Positions 9,673 to 17,491 of a stretch of 64,000 nt of DNA are shown here, in pieces. How positions within the stretch are numbered: the stretch's first letter is position 1; every line of letters starts with the position of its first letter. The notes beneath the pieces were generated by a model, which did no database searches, was not told where the DNA came from, and saw only the letters and a program-made list of their open reading frames with translations. The position numbers and the translations under genes were made by a program. Source of the stretch: Desulfomarina profundi (GTDB taxonomy: Bacteria; Desulfobacterota; Desulfobulbia; Desulfobulbales; Desulfocapsaceae); assembly GCF_019703855.1 (NCBI RefSeq), contig NZ_AP024086.1, forward strand, positions 4,236,501-4,300,500, read 5' to 3'.

Positions 9673-9933
9673 ATGACAGGAAACCGGACAATTAAATTGT
9701 ATGCATTGACGACCTGCAGTCATTGCCGTGCAATAAAAGAAATGTTTGAAACTGAAGGTATTACATTTGACTATGTGGATGTCGATCTTTTAAGAGGGAA
9801 GGAGCGCAGGGAAATGATCGAGGAGGTCAGAAAGTATAACAGGAGGTGTTCCTTTCCGACATTGCGGGTGGATGACAAAGTTATAGTCGGATACAGGGAA
9901 AAGGAGATAAGGGAGGCGCTGGCTGCTGGATGA
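9673..9933 (+). CDS. Glutaredoxin-like protein
   Basis: An 86-residue thioredoxin-fold protein of the glutaredoxin/NrdH type. It starts IKLYALTTCSHCRAIKEMF with the redox pair Cys-Ser-His-Cys and carries the cis-Pro loop SFPTLRVDDKVIVGY. It would reduce disulfides in the cytoplasm. Its stop overlaps the start of the ferredoxin-thioredoxin reductase catalytic gene (ATGA at 9930-9933). This coupling suggests that the FTR-like protein reduces this glutaredoxin, in place of thioredoxin. Confidence 0.88.
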   Translation: MTGNRTIKLYALTTCSHCRAIKEMFETEGITFDYVDVDLLRGKERREMIEEVRKYNRRCSFPTLRVDDKVIVGYREKEIREALAAG

Positions 9934-10259
9934 AAGCTGAAAACCTTTTGGAAAATTTGCGGGAATTTCAGGAGAAACAGGGGTATTTTTTTAACAGGAA
10001 CAGGGAATTGACCCTTGATCTGTTAAGAGGCCTGTTGAGCAACAGGGAGCGATATGGCTATATGTCATGTCCCTGTCGTCTTGCCTCCGGAGATTATGAG
10101 AATGACAGGGATATTATCTGTCCCTGTGAATATCGTGAGCAGGATGTTGCAGAATATGGCAGCTGTTACTGCAATTTGTATGTTGCGGAAAACTATAAAA
10201 AAGATGGAGAATCTGAAGTTGTAGTTCCGGAAAGAAGACCGGTTGAGAAGATGTGTTGA
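9930..10259 (+). CDS. Ferredoxin-thioredoxin reductase catalytic chain
   Basis: A 109-residue protein with the FTR beta-chain cysteine pattern: CPC (MSCPCRLA), CPC (IICPCEYR) and a third C-x-C as CYC (GSCYCNLYV), which in the family is usually CHC. These Cys bind a 4Fe-4S cluster next to a redox-active disulfide and pass electrons from ferredoxin to a thioredoxin-fold partner. No variable (alpha) chain is present, as is usual in non-photosynthetic anaerobes. It overlaps the glutaredoxin gene by 4 bases. Confidence 0.88.
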   Translation: MKAENLLENLREFQEKQGYFFNRNRELTLDLLRGLLSNRERYGYMSCPCRLASGDYENDRDIICPCEYREQDVAEYGSCYCNLYVAENYKKDGESEVVVPERRPVEKMC

Positions 10260-10280
10260 CGCGTCTGTTCTACTTGGTTA

Positions 10281-10424
10281 GTGCCTGTCCATAAATGGCC
10301 TTTTTGCCCGATTTCTGAGTCGCTACGAAAAATAAAAATGCTCTCATATGCCTAATATGCTGCGCTTTTTATTTTTCTATGCTCCTTGAACTCGAACAAA
10401 AAAATCTCATTTCTGGACAGACAC
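10281..10424. mobile_element. MITE-like element, family 1, copy B
   Basis: 144 bp, bounded by GTGCCTGTCCATAAATG and, on the other strand, GTGTCTGTCCAGAAATG. The direct repeat GTTA flanks both sides, a likely 4-bp target duplication. The interior forms a long hairpin around CATATGCCTAATATG. It is non-coding and nearly identical in the core to 5261-5420. Confidence 0.75.
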
Positions 10425-10504
10425 GTTAAGTCCTGAAATGATGAGCGAACGCCCGTAGGGCGGTGAGTGTTAAAAAGATAATGTTAGGTTCGGAGGGAAG
10501 TAAG

Positions 10505-10933
10505 ATGAAAACGGCAAGGCCGGGTTCAACTGTGACCATAGAATTTGTAATCAGGCTCGATGATGGCAGTGTTGTCGGAGAGGTTGGGAAAAAAAATACA
10601 CTGAAATTCACCCTCGGTGAAGGAAAGCTGCTGAAAGGTCTGGAAGAAAATATCATTGGTATGGAGAAAGGCGAAAGCAAAAATATCGTACTTTCGCCCC
10701 AGGAAGGATATGGAGAGTATAATAAAGAACTGGTATTACGCCTTGAACGGGATAAAATTCCTGATGATGTGGAACTGAAGGTCGGCAGGACTATTCAATA
10801 CCAGAACAGGGATGGAGAGCGGGTGAATTTTGTTGTCAATGCACTGGATGAAAACACCGTCACCCTGGATGGCAACCATCCCCTGGCTGGGCTCGATTTG
10901 ACGTATGAGGTTGAACTGGTGAAGTTTCATTGA
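10505..10933 (+). CDS. FKBP-type peptidyl-prolyl isomerase, SlyD-like
   Basis: 142 residues with the SlyD layout: an FKBP core (VTIEFVIRLDDGSVV; FTLGEGKLLKGLEENIIGM; LSPQEGYGEYN) and an inserted flap domain (about residues 75-120), closed by HPLAGLDLTYEVELVKF, which matches the NHPLAGKxLxFxV ending of SlyD. It lacks the His/Cys-rich metal-binding tail of Escherichia coli SlyD. I chose the ATG at 10505, preceded by GGAGGGAAGTAAG, instead of a GTG at 10463. A cytoplasmic folding helper, possibly for metalloenzymes nearby. Confidence 0.88.
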   Translation: MKTARPGSTVTIEFVIRLDDGSVVGEVGKKNTLKFTLGEGKLLKGLEENIIGMEKGESKNIVLSPQEGYGEYNKELVLRLERDKIPDDVELKVGRTIQYQNRDGERVNFVVNALDENTVTLDGNHPLAGLDLTYEVELVKFH

Positions 10934-10952
10934 AAAAAAGGAATGAATAATA

Positions 10953-10989
10953 GAAACCCCCGCTTGCTGCAGGCATGCGGGGGTTTCTT
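10953..10989. terminator. Strong hairpin terminator between slyD-like and transhydroxylase genes
   Basis: GAAACCCCCGC (10953-10963) pairs perfectly with GCGGGGGTTTC (10977-10987). It is the only gap between two convergent genes. The T tract is short on the + strand (TTGTTT) and interrupted on the other, but the 11-bp stem is strong, so it probably serves both. Confidence 0.8.
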
Positions 10990-11046
10990 GTTTGCAACAG
11001 CTGTATATTTATATCAGCCCTTACTTCTCATCAGTTCAGGCACCCA

Positions 11047-11871
11047 TCAGCTACTCATATCCATCGGAATGTCACCAAGACCACGGTCAATATCAGTGGT
11101 GATATTTTCAATGACCTTGGAAACGCCATCTTTTTCCAGAGTCAGGGTATAGGTCCTGTCATCACCCAGACCGTCGAGCCAGAAATCACCAAAATTATTG
11201 GTTGTCTCTGTGAATGTCTCCCCACTGTCATTATCCTTTAACGTACATGTTGCACCGATAATGACCTCCTTGGCAGATGGATCATACAGAGTTCCCGCGA
11301 TGAATTTCTTGGGTAATCCCTTGTAATAGACTCTTGATTTTGTGCCGGCTCCAGGGTTGAGAAGTTCCGCGTCTTTGATAAAGTCAGCAAACTCCTCCTC
11401 TTCGCCGAAGCGCAGGGCCTCGGTGGGACACTGGTCAACACAGCGGGGTACTGTCCACTCATCATCGTTGTCGAGCAGATGGGTGCAGCCTGTACATTTC
11501 TGTGCGATATTGAGCTGCTCGTTGAAATAGATGGAATTGTGGGGGCAGGTATCCGCGCATATCTTGCAGCCGATGCATTTTACCGGGTCGATGATGACAA
11601 TGCCGTCATCACGCTTGTAGATGGCATCAGCTTTGCAATCAGCAATACAGGGAGCATCATCACAATGGTTACACATGAAGGGTGTATAAGTAACCTTCAC
11701 GTGTGGAACATGTCCCCTGACCTTTTCCGTAAGCCCGATCCAGAACTGTCCAGTATCCGGCTGGGGTTTGGCGTAGGGGGTCCAGTCATTGGCTACATGC
11801 TCGTCTTTGCAGGCAATCTGGCAGCAGTAGCAACCATTACAAATGGACAGGTCTACGGTAAAAACTTTCAT
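11047..11871 (-). CDS. Pyrogallol-phloroglucinol transhydroxylase-like, iron-sulfur (small) subunit
   Basis: 274 residues. The N-terminal two thirds carry four 4Fe-4S cysteine groups (CNGCYCCQIAC; CNHCDDAPC; CIGCKICADTC; CTGCTHLL...CVDQC), typical of DMSO-reductase-family partner subunits. The last 70 residues form an added beta-sandwich, transthyretin/Cna-B-like segment (GATCTLKDNDSGETFTETTN). This three-part layout and the length match the small subunit of Pelobacter acidigallici transhydroxylase (about 274 residues). It has no Tat signal and is cytoplasmic. TAATG overlap with the large-subunit gene shows coupled translation. The function follows from the pair; dimethyl sulfoxide or polysulfide reductase subunits lack this C-terminal domain. 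Confidence 0.85.
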   Translation of the reverse strand: MKVFTVDLSICNGCYCCQIACKDEHVANDWTPYAKPQPDTGQFWIGLTEKVRGHVPHVKVTYTPFMCNHCDDAPCIADCKADAIYKRDDGIVIIDPVKCIGCKICADTCPHNSIYFNEQLNIAQKCTGCTHLLDNDDEWTVPRCVDQCPTEALRFGEEEEFADFIKDAELLNPGAGTKSRVYYKGLPKKFIAGTLYDPSAKEVIIGATCTLKDNDSGETFTETTNNFGDFWLDGLGDDRTYTLTLEKDGVSKVIENITTDIDRGLGDIPMDMSS

Positions 11872-14486
11872 TATTTATCACCTCCATCAACAATCCAGGC
11901 ATCAAAACGAAGCCCTGCTGCCGGGTCATATTTTCTTGCAAATGCTTCAGGGTAATCTCTTCTCCACTGGTCCATCTCTTCTCCACTGACCTTCTGGACT
12001 TCAACCAGGTAGCCGCCACCGATCTGGCCGACGCAGTTTTCTGAAGTAATGGCTCCAGGGGTAATGGTGTTAATGGCACCACCACGTTCAATCTCACCGG
12101 TTTTGATGGGATCGTGTCTTGCTCCATGGTCCACATAGGTAACGCCGGGACGGACACGTTCCGTTACATAGGCTCCTGCCAGTACAATTCCACGTTCGTT
12201 GAAAACTTTGACAATATCACCGGTTTTGATACCTCGTTTTTCCGCTTCCGTCGGATGCATCCAACATGGTTCGTACTTGTATCCGTCGGGACCGGTGACC
12301 TTCATGGTCGGTGTTTCACGGGTCCAGGTGATATCGTCACACTGGGCATGGACACGCCAGCGGCCATGGTTGGACATGATGAGAAGCGGGAACATCTTTG
12401 CCCGATGACTCGACAGTCTTTCATCATGGTTATGACTCTTTTCGACCCAGCGAGGAATGGGGCCGCGTTCCTTGTCATCCGGATAGGCTTTGGCCAGAGC
12501 CTCGGAGTAGAACTCCAGTTTACCGGTGGGAGTATTGAGTTTATGTTTCTCAGGATCATTGTAAAATTCCCTGAATCCTGGAGGATCATCTTCCCAGTCA
12601 GGGGCTGTATTATAGATCCAGTAGCTTTTTTCCTTCAGCTGTTCCCAGGAAACCAGTTTCTCGCCACCCATATACCCCCAGATTGCCTTCTGCAGGTCTT
12701 CGGTAGTTTTTCCATCAGTCATCTGGTCATACATCCCTTCAAACTGTTTGGCGACTTCACGGACACATTCGGCATCACTTTTTGATTCTCCGATTGGCTC
12801 AATGGCTTTTTCCGTGATCATGATATTGGGCTGCATGGTACCCTGGCGGATATTAGTGACAATATCGTCTACTTCCATATAGGTATTGGCCGGTAATACG
12901 ATGTCACCGTAAATACAGTCATTTTCAAACCAGGGGTGCTGAACGACAATACATTCGATTTCAGGACTCTGCATGGCCAGTTCTGTTTCATGACCGTAAT
13001 TCCAGCAGGTAATTCTGCAGGGACTGTCGGCCCAGATCATATGGATCCTTGAACCTTTTTTCTCCTCCTCGATGGGAAAAACATAATGCTCAAACTGGTC
13101 ATGGACCAGGGCATTCTGAGCACCGGTTCCCCTGAACGTGACTGGTTCATCGGAGAGGATTGCATTCTGGATCAGAGTCTTGGGGATAACCTGCTGCTGC
13201 CATGCCGAAACGGCACTGAGAACAGGCAGGGCAAGGCGCTCTTCAATCTCTGGATTCCAGAAGAAGGTTCCCCCCAGTCCTTCCGCTCTCGGTAGTCCGA
13301 AATAGGTGAACTGGTGCTGGTGGACACCGGGGCCACCAAGGCCCTGCATCCCAAGAAGAATGCACTCAAGACGGGCGGGTTCATGGGAGAAGGGCCCCCT
13401 GATGAAACCGCCTCCGAAATAGTGGGCGATTGAGGTGGTTTTCGCTGCGAACTCACGGGCCAGGGCCTTGATGGTCCAGACCGGGACACCGCATTTTTCC
13501 GAAGCCCATTCAGGGGTCTTCGGCACATCGTCCTCCTTACCGAGAACATAGTCTGCTACTTTGTCCATACCCACGGTATGGGTTTTGACATACTCCTTGT
13601 CGTAGGTGCCTTCCGTGAGCCACATGTAAATAATGGCAAGCTGGAGAGCGGCATCGGTGTTGGGCAGGACCGGAATCCATTTGTCCGCATGGATGGCGGC
13701 ACCGTAGTTGCAGTCCGGACAGATATAGACCTGCTTGATACCTATTTCGGTGAAATAGTAGCAGAGACGGCTGGCAAACTGGCCGACAAAACCCCAGGGA
13801 GTGGTTTCAGGATCACAGCCCCAGAAGAGGACCATGTCCGCATGCTCAATGGTGTCTTTGACGATATTTGCCGCCGGATACATGATGCCTTGGGCGCCCT
13901 GGCCCCAGACATGTTTGGCTCCCCAGTACCAGCCTTCCCAGCTGTCAGGGTTTCTTACCTGCAGGGTAAAGCCTCCCAGGTATTCCAGCAGTACACCCGG
14001 ATGTCCGTGGGGCGTGTTGATGGTTTTACATTCACCGTGACCGTCACCCTGCATGAGGATGGCGTTATAACCATATTTTTTATGAACCCGCCTGATTTCA
14101 TCGGCAATAAGCTTGGTTGCCTCGTCCCAGGAAATTCGCACATATTTTGATTTACCGCGGTTCTGCGTATTTCTCTCTCCATTAGGATCCCAGTCCACCC
14201 GTTTCATGGGAAACTGAATACGATTGGGAGAGTAGACGCGTTTTTTATAGGCGAGGGAGAAGGGGCCGGGAAGCGATTTCCAGGTTGGCTCGATGGTCTT
14301 GCCGTTACGCTCCATTTTCCACTGGCGAACCTCTTCTTTTTTGTATTTCCAACCGTACCGCATTGGCCGGATACGGACAATCTTACCGTCTTTGACATCC
14401 ACCATACCTTCGGCTCCACCACCGAAGTAACCGCCGAGGCCAAGGGATCTCAAGACTGTTTTGTCTTTTGTTTTGATTGGTTTCAT
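11871..14486 (-). CDS. Pyrogallol-phloroglucinol transhydroxylase-like, molybdopterin (large) subunit
   Basis: 871 residues, close to the 875 of the Pelobacter large subunit. It is a bis-MGD molybdoenzyme without an N-terminal 4Fe-4S motif and without a Tat signal. Around residues 150-182, QGDGHGE and NPDSWEGWYWG give a His and an Asp-Ser pair that appear to match the transhydroxylase His144, Asp174 and Mo-ligand Ser175 (recalled numbering). The C-terminal molybdopterin-dinucleotide domain starts near residue 730 (WMHPTEAEKRGIKTGDIVKV). Transhydroxylase converts pyrogallol to phloroglucinol with a tetrahydroxybenzene co-substrate and no net redox change. Cytoplasmic. Candidate operators are at 14574 and 14735. 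A related hydroxylase acting on another polyphenol remains possible. Confidence 0.85.
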   Translation of the reverse strand: MKPIKTKDKTVLRSLGLGGYFGGGAEGMVDVKDGKIVRIRPMRYGWKYKKEEVRQWKMERNGKTIEPTWKSLPGPFSLAYKKRVYSPNRIQFPMKRVDWDPNGERNTQNRGKSKYVRISWDEATKLIADEIRRVHKKYGYNAILMQGDGHGECKTINTPHGHPGVLLEYLGGFTLQVRNPDSWEGWYWGAKHVWGQGAQGIMYPAANIVKDTIEHADMVLFWGCDPETTPWGFVGQFASRLCYYFTEIGIKQVYICPDCNYGAAIHADKWIPVLPNTDAALQLAIIYMWLTEGTYDKEYVKTHTVGMDKVADYVLGKEDDVPKTPEWASEKCGVPVWTIKALAREFAAKTTSIAHYFGGGFIRGPFSHEPARLECILLGMQGLGGPGVHQHQFTYFGLPRAEGLGGTFFWNPEIEERLALPVLSAVSAWQQQVIPKTLIQNAILSDEPVTFRGTGAQNALVHDQFEHYVFPIEEEKKGSRIHMIWADSPCRITCWNYGHETELAMQSPEIECIVVQHPWFENDCIYGDIVLPANTYMEVDDIVTNIRQGTMQPNIMITEKAIEPIGESKSDAECVREVAKQFEGMYDQMTDGKTTEDLQKAIWGYMGGEKLVSWEQLKEKSYWIYNTAPDWEDDPPGFREFYNDPEKHKLNTPTGKLEFYSEALAKAYPDDKERGPIPRWVEKSHNHDERLSSHRAKMFPLLIMSNHGRWRVHAQCDDITWTRETPTMKVTGPDGYKYEPCWMHPTEAEKRGIKTGDIVKVFNERGIVLAGAYVTERVRPGVTYVDHGARHDPIKTGEIERGGAINTITPGAITSENCVGQIGGGYLVEVQKVSGEEMDQWRRDYPEAFARKYDPAAGLRFDAWIVDGGDK

Positions 14487-14573
14487 CGATACTTATCTCC
14501 TCTGGGAAAAATTACAGAACCAGCATGCTGCTCTCTGCATGCTGAGTCGCCCATCACGCCAGCTGTATGAAAA

Positions 14574-14585
14574 ATTACATGCAAT
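14574..14585. promoter_or_regulatory. Candidate operator (reverse) upstream of transhydroxylase
   Basis: ATTACATGCAAT is the exact reverse complement of ATTGCATGTAAT. It lies 88 bases before the large-subunit start. A second copy is 161 bases further upstream at 14735-14746. Confidence 0.45.
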
Positions 14586-14734
14586 TAAGATGCATATACA
14601 TATTCTCTGCAAAAGTAGTGCAAGAAATTATGGTCCAGTTTTACATGAAATCCCTGGGCTGTCAATGTTTTTTTGGTTAAATTCCGGCTGTAAAGGATAG
14701 ATAATTGGTAGCTACGCAAAAGTAGAAATTCTGG

Positions 14735-14746
14735 ATTGCATGTAAT
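14735..14746. promoter_or_regulatory. Candidate operator ATTGCATGTAAT between HesB-like and transhydroxylase genes
   Basis: Exact motif match. The 14487-14771 gap otherwise holds direct ACGCAAAAGTAG / CTGCAAAAGTAG-like strings (about 14607 and 14713), perhaps further regulatory sequence. Confidence 0.45.
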
Positions 14747-14771
14747 AATGGGATATTGGGGGTGTTCCTGA

Positions 14772-15194
14772 CTAATTCAAGCGTTTTTTTCTCCTGCTCC
14801 TGATTCGCTGGCCAGTCGGACACGGGTCTTTACAGGTTGCACAGACACCAGAACATCTACTGCCGCCACGGGTTCCACAGCCATAACCACAGGTGCCGCA
14901 TCCGAGAGGGGGATGGATTCCATTGCCGCTCAGACGGAAACTGAAACCGTCACTTTCAATAGAAATTGGACCATACTTTTTGAGGAGAATGCGATCTATG
15001 ACATATGTAATGCCATCCAGTTCGATGACAGTGTCGTTGGAAAGGGCTTCTTCAAAGGCGAGTCCGAAAGAGCGCATGCCGCAGCCACCCATTTTCAGGA
15101 AAATTCTGACGGGTGAGTTTTTCCTTGTCTTGAGGTGATCCGCTATGGTTTTGTGGGCGATCGGACTTATTTTCAGGGATTTCACGAGTTTCAC
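14772..15194 (-). CDS. HesB/IscA-like protein with a Cys-rich tail
   Basis: About 140 residues. The core resembles HesB/A-type carrier proteins (KISPIAHKTIADHL at the start; LKMGGCGMRSFGLAFEEA with the first conserved Cys). The family's final C-x-C is replaced by a tail with seven Cys in about 27 residues (LGCGTCGYGCGTRGG; SGVCATCKDPC), then a basic end. It may carry or insert a metal cluster, possibly for the iron-sulfur subunit of the transhydroxylase just downstream. The start is uncertain: GTG at 15194, 15185 or 15218 are all possible, with AAAGGAG before 15194 but very close. Confidence 0.65.
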   Translation of the reverse strand: MKLVKSLKISPIAHKTIADHLKTRKNSPVRIFLKMGGCGMRSFGLAFEEALSNDTVIELDGITYVIDRILLKKYGPISIESDGFSFRLSGNGIHPPLGCGTCGYGCGTRGGSRCSGVCATCKDPCPTGQRIRSRRKKRLN

Positions 15195-15426
15195 GTCTCC
15201 TTTATTGTAATTGGTCACAGGATTTGTAACTCTGTGTTTTCATCTACCTTAACCCTGATTACTTACCCTTGATTTACTGATACCTGAGTCCTGCGATTGG
15301 CAAGTCTGGAGTTTGCGCTTACCAACCAAAGATGGAGGTACCTATGGAGCTGGAGTTCAGGATCCAGGCGGTATTTCAGGTAAATACCAAAAGGTAGCCT
15401 GATAAGGAGTATCTACTGTATAATAT

Positions 15427-15438
15427 ATTGCATGTAAA
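15427..15438. promoter_or_regulatory. Candidate operator ATTGCATGTAAA upstream of the GntR gene
   Basis: Eleven of twelve bases match the motif. It lies 230 bases before the GntR start in a 450-base gap (15219-15667) with no gene, consistent with autoregulation or control of the divergent HesB-like gene. Confidence 0.4.
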
Positions 15439-15667
15439 ATGAGTGTCAAGGGTTCCTGAGAAGGATTCCCGGGTTACGACATCCGGCCGACCGGGGCGAT
15501 TATTTTTCGATTTTCCATGGTCCGGCAGGTCTGATGTTTAGTTGACAGAGTTCCCTGAATAGAATAAAAAAAGGGAGTTGCTTCCCCGGGTTAAGAAGGA
15601 AATTCCCCTGGCAGGGCCGTAAATGGCATAAAAACAAGTATTTTTCTGCCTTGAACAGGCATTCAGG

Positions 15668-16348
15668 ATGTTATGTAATATGAATGAGAATATTGAATTG
15701 AAAAAACACAGCAATCTTACCCTGAAGGTGTATCAGCGAATAATAGAGTTGATGCTCAACTATGAAATCGTTCCCGGGCAGAGACTTGTTTTCATAGATC
15801 TGGCAAAGCAGCTTGGTGTCAGCCGAACACCGGTGAATAACGCCCTCAGCATTCTTGCCCAAGAGGGGTACCTGGATTTTGTCCCGAACCAGGGTTACTC
15901 CGTGCATAAACTGACACGTAAGGAGGCGCAGAATCTCTTTGAAATCAGGGAAATTTTGGAGGTCGGTTTTCTTGGAAAAGCAATCAGAAAGATGACTGAA
16001 GGGAAAATTCAGAATGTAAGGGAGCGAAAGCTCGATTATGAAAAGGCAATATCAAGTCATGTTGACAGAAAACTCTTTATTCTTGATGCCGCCTTTCATG
16101 CATCTATAATAGATATGGCAGAAAATGACATTCTCTCAGCCCGTTACAGGGATATCTGCCAGAAAATATTTCTGCGTTTCCGGACTGAGGATTTGAGAAT
16201 GAACCGTATCATGGAGATAAAAAAGGAGCATAATGATCTTTATGAGGCGGTAAGGATAAAAGATGTTGAACGGGCTAAGGAACTGGTCAGAATGCACCAC
16301 AAGTCATCAAGAAACAATCTCTTCCCTATTATCTTTCCAGGAGAATAA
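15668..16348 (+). CDS. GntR-family transcriptional regulator, FCD subfamily
   Basis: 226 residues. The N-terminal winged helix contains LKVYQRIIELMLNYEIVPGQRL and LAKQLGVSRTPVNNALSILAQEGYLDF, the classic GntR pattern. The C-terminal helical FCD domain (LFEIREILEVGFLGKAI; DAAFHASIIDMAEN; EHNDLYEAVRIKDVERAKELVRMHH) carries the Asp and His residues that bind metal and effector carboxylates. It heads the FAH / dioxygenase / BKACE genes on the same strand and is the natural candidate for the ATTGYATGTAAT sites. The effector is probably an intermediate of the pathway. Start ATG at 15668; ATG at 15680 is an alternative. Confidence 0.88.
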   Translation: MLCNMNENIELKKHSNLTLKVYQRIIELMLNYEIVPGQRLVFIDLAKQLGVSRTPVNNALSILAQEGYLDFVPNQGYSVHKLTRKEAQNLFEIREILEVGFLGKAIRKMTEGKIQNVRERKLDYEKAISSHVDRKLFILDAAFHASIIDMAENDILSARYRDICQKIFLRFRTEDLRMNRIMEIKKEHNDLYEAVRIKDVERAKELVRMHHKSSRNNLFPIIFPGE

Positions 16349-16484
16349 GCGCAGTTAGTATTTTCTCCAGGTCTTTGCAGTAACTTCTCCATGTTTGACA
16401 CCCGGTACGACTTGTCTTAATCTTTCGTTCCGGGAAGTCATTTCCTTTCGTACCATTTCTTACTTTCAGCAAAGGAGTCATTAT

Positions 16485-17465
16485 ATGAAACTGATCAGTT
16501 TCAAGGTAGCGGGAAAAGAGCGGCTCGGAGTGGTCAATGATCAAATGGAGATTGTCGATCTTTCCCTTGCGCTGAAAGACCAGAAAAACATTCCTTCCTC
16601 CATGCTTGAGTTTATCTGTCTGGCTGAAAAAGGAATAGAACTGGCGCTTCGTGCACTTTCAGTCTGTAACGAAGAAGCTGTTGTTTCCGCAGAAGAAATT
16701 TCTTTTCTACCTCCTGTCCCTCTTCCGGGGAAAATCTGTGGTGTGGCTCTGAACAATTCTGCCAGTAATAATAGAAAGATTTCAGCGCCGGATCATCCCG
16801 CCTTTTTCCTGAAGCCATCGTCCTGCCTTGTTGGGCATCGGGAACCTGTGACTGTCCGGACCTGTTACGGCAGTGTTCATCCTGAGCCTGAACTGGCAGT
16901 GATTATAGGGAAAAAGACAAAAGACGTGGATGCTGTGGATGCTCTCAACTCTATTTACGGGTACTCAATTTTTAATGATATCACCGGGAATGGGATGCGG
17001 GCGGAGGATCTATTCCATTATCAGGCGCTTTATGCTGCCGCAGACGACCCCAGTCGTATTGAGAAACGGGAACAGCATCTTTCCTATGCCGGACGCTATA
17101 AGGGAACTGACAATTTCGGGGTGTTGGGTCCCTGGCTGGTGACAAGGGATGAGGTGAAGGATCCTGACAATCTCCAGGTGGGATGCCGGGTTGCCGGTGA
17201 ACTGGTTGCCGAAGATAATACCCGTTTTTATAATTACAAGGTAGCGGAGATTGTCAGTTTTATCAGCCAGTTCCAAACCCTTTTTCCCGGTGATATTATA
17301 TCATGCGGAACGGCCTTTCAGCCGGGGAAAACCAGGAAGTCAATCCATCATGCCAATCTGCTTGTCACCGGCGGGCCCATGGAGATCACAATCGAATCCT
17401 TAGGCAGTCAGTATAATGATGTAGTTATAGAGGAAAAGGAACTGGGAGCCTGGAGGCTGGATTGA
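16485..17465 (+). CDS. Fumarylacetoacetate hydrolase (FAH) family protein
   Basis: 326 residues with an N-terminal FAH_N-like domain (MKLISFKVAGKERLGVV) and the FAH catalytic fold. Metal-binding acids are visible in VHPEPELAVIIGKK and IFNDITGNG, and the C-terminal GDIISCGTAFQPGKTRKS is typical. The family includes C-C hydrolases, isomerases and decarboxylases acting on 1,3-dicarbonyl acids. Start at 16485 after AAAGGAG; the longer ORF from 16395 has no ribosome site. It is followed after 26 bases by an extradiol dioxygenase gene, the order of a meta-cleavage pathway, so it may process a ring-cleavage product. Confidence 0.85.
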   Translation: MKLISFKVAGKERLGVVNDQMEIVDLSLALKDQKNIPSSMLEFICLAEKGIELALRALSVCNEEAVVSAEEISFLPPVPLPGKICGVALNNSASNNRKISAPDHPAFFLKPSSCLVGHREPVTVRTCYGSVHPEPELAVIIGKKTKDVDAVDALNSIYGYSIFNDITGNGMRAEDLFHYQALYAAADDPSRIEKREQHLSYAGRYKGTDNFGVLGPWLVTRDEVKDPDNLQVGCRVAGELVAEDNTRFYNYKVAEIVSFISQFQTLFPGDIISCGTAFQPGKTRKSIHHANLLVTGGPMEITIESLGSQYNDVVIEEKELGAWRLD

Positions 17466-17491
17466 CATGAGAAAAAAGGAGAAAAACGACT

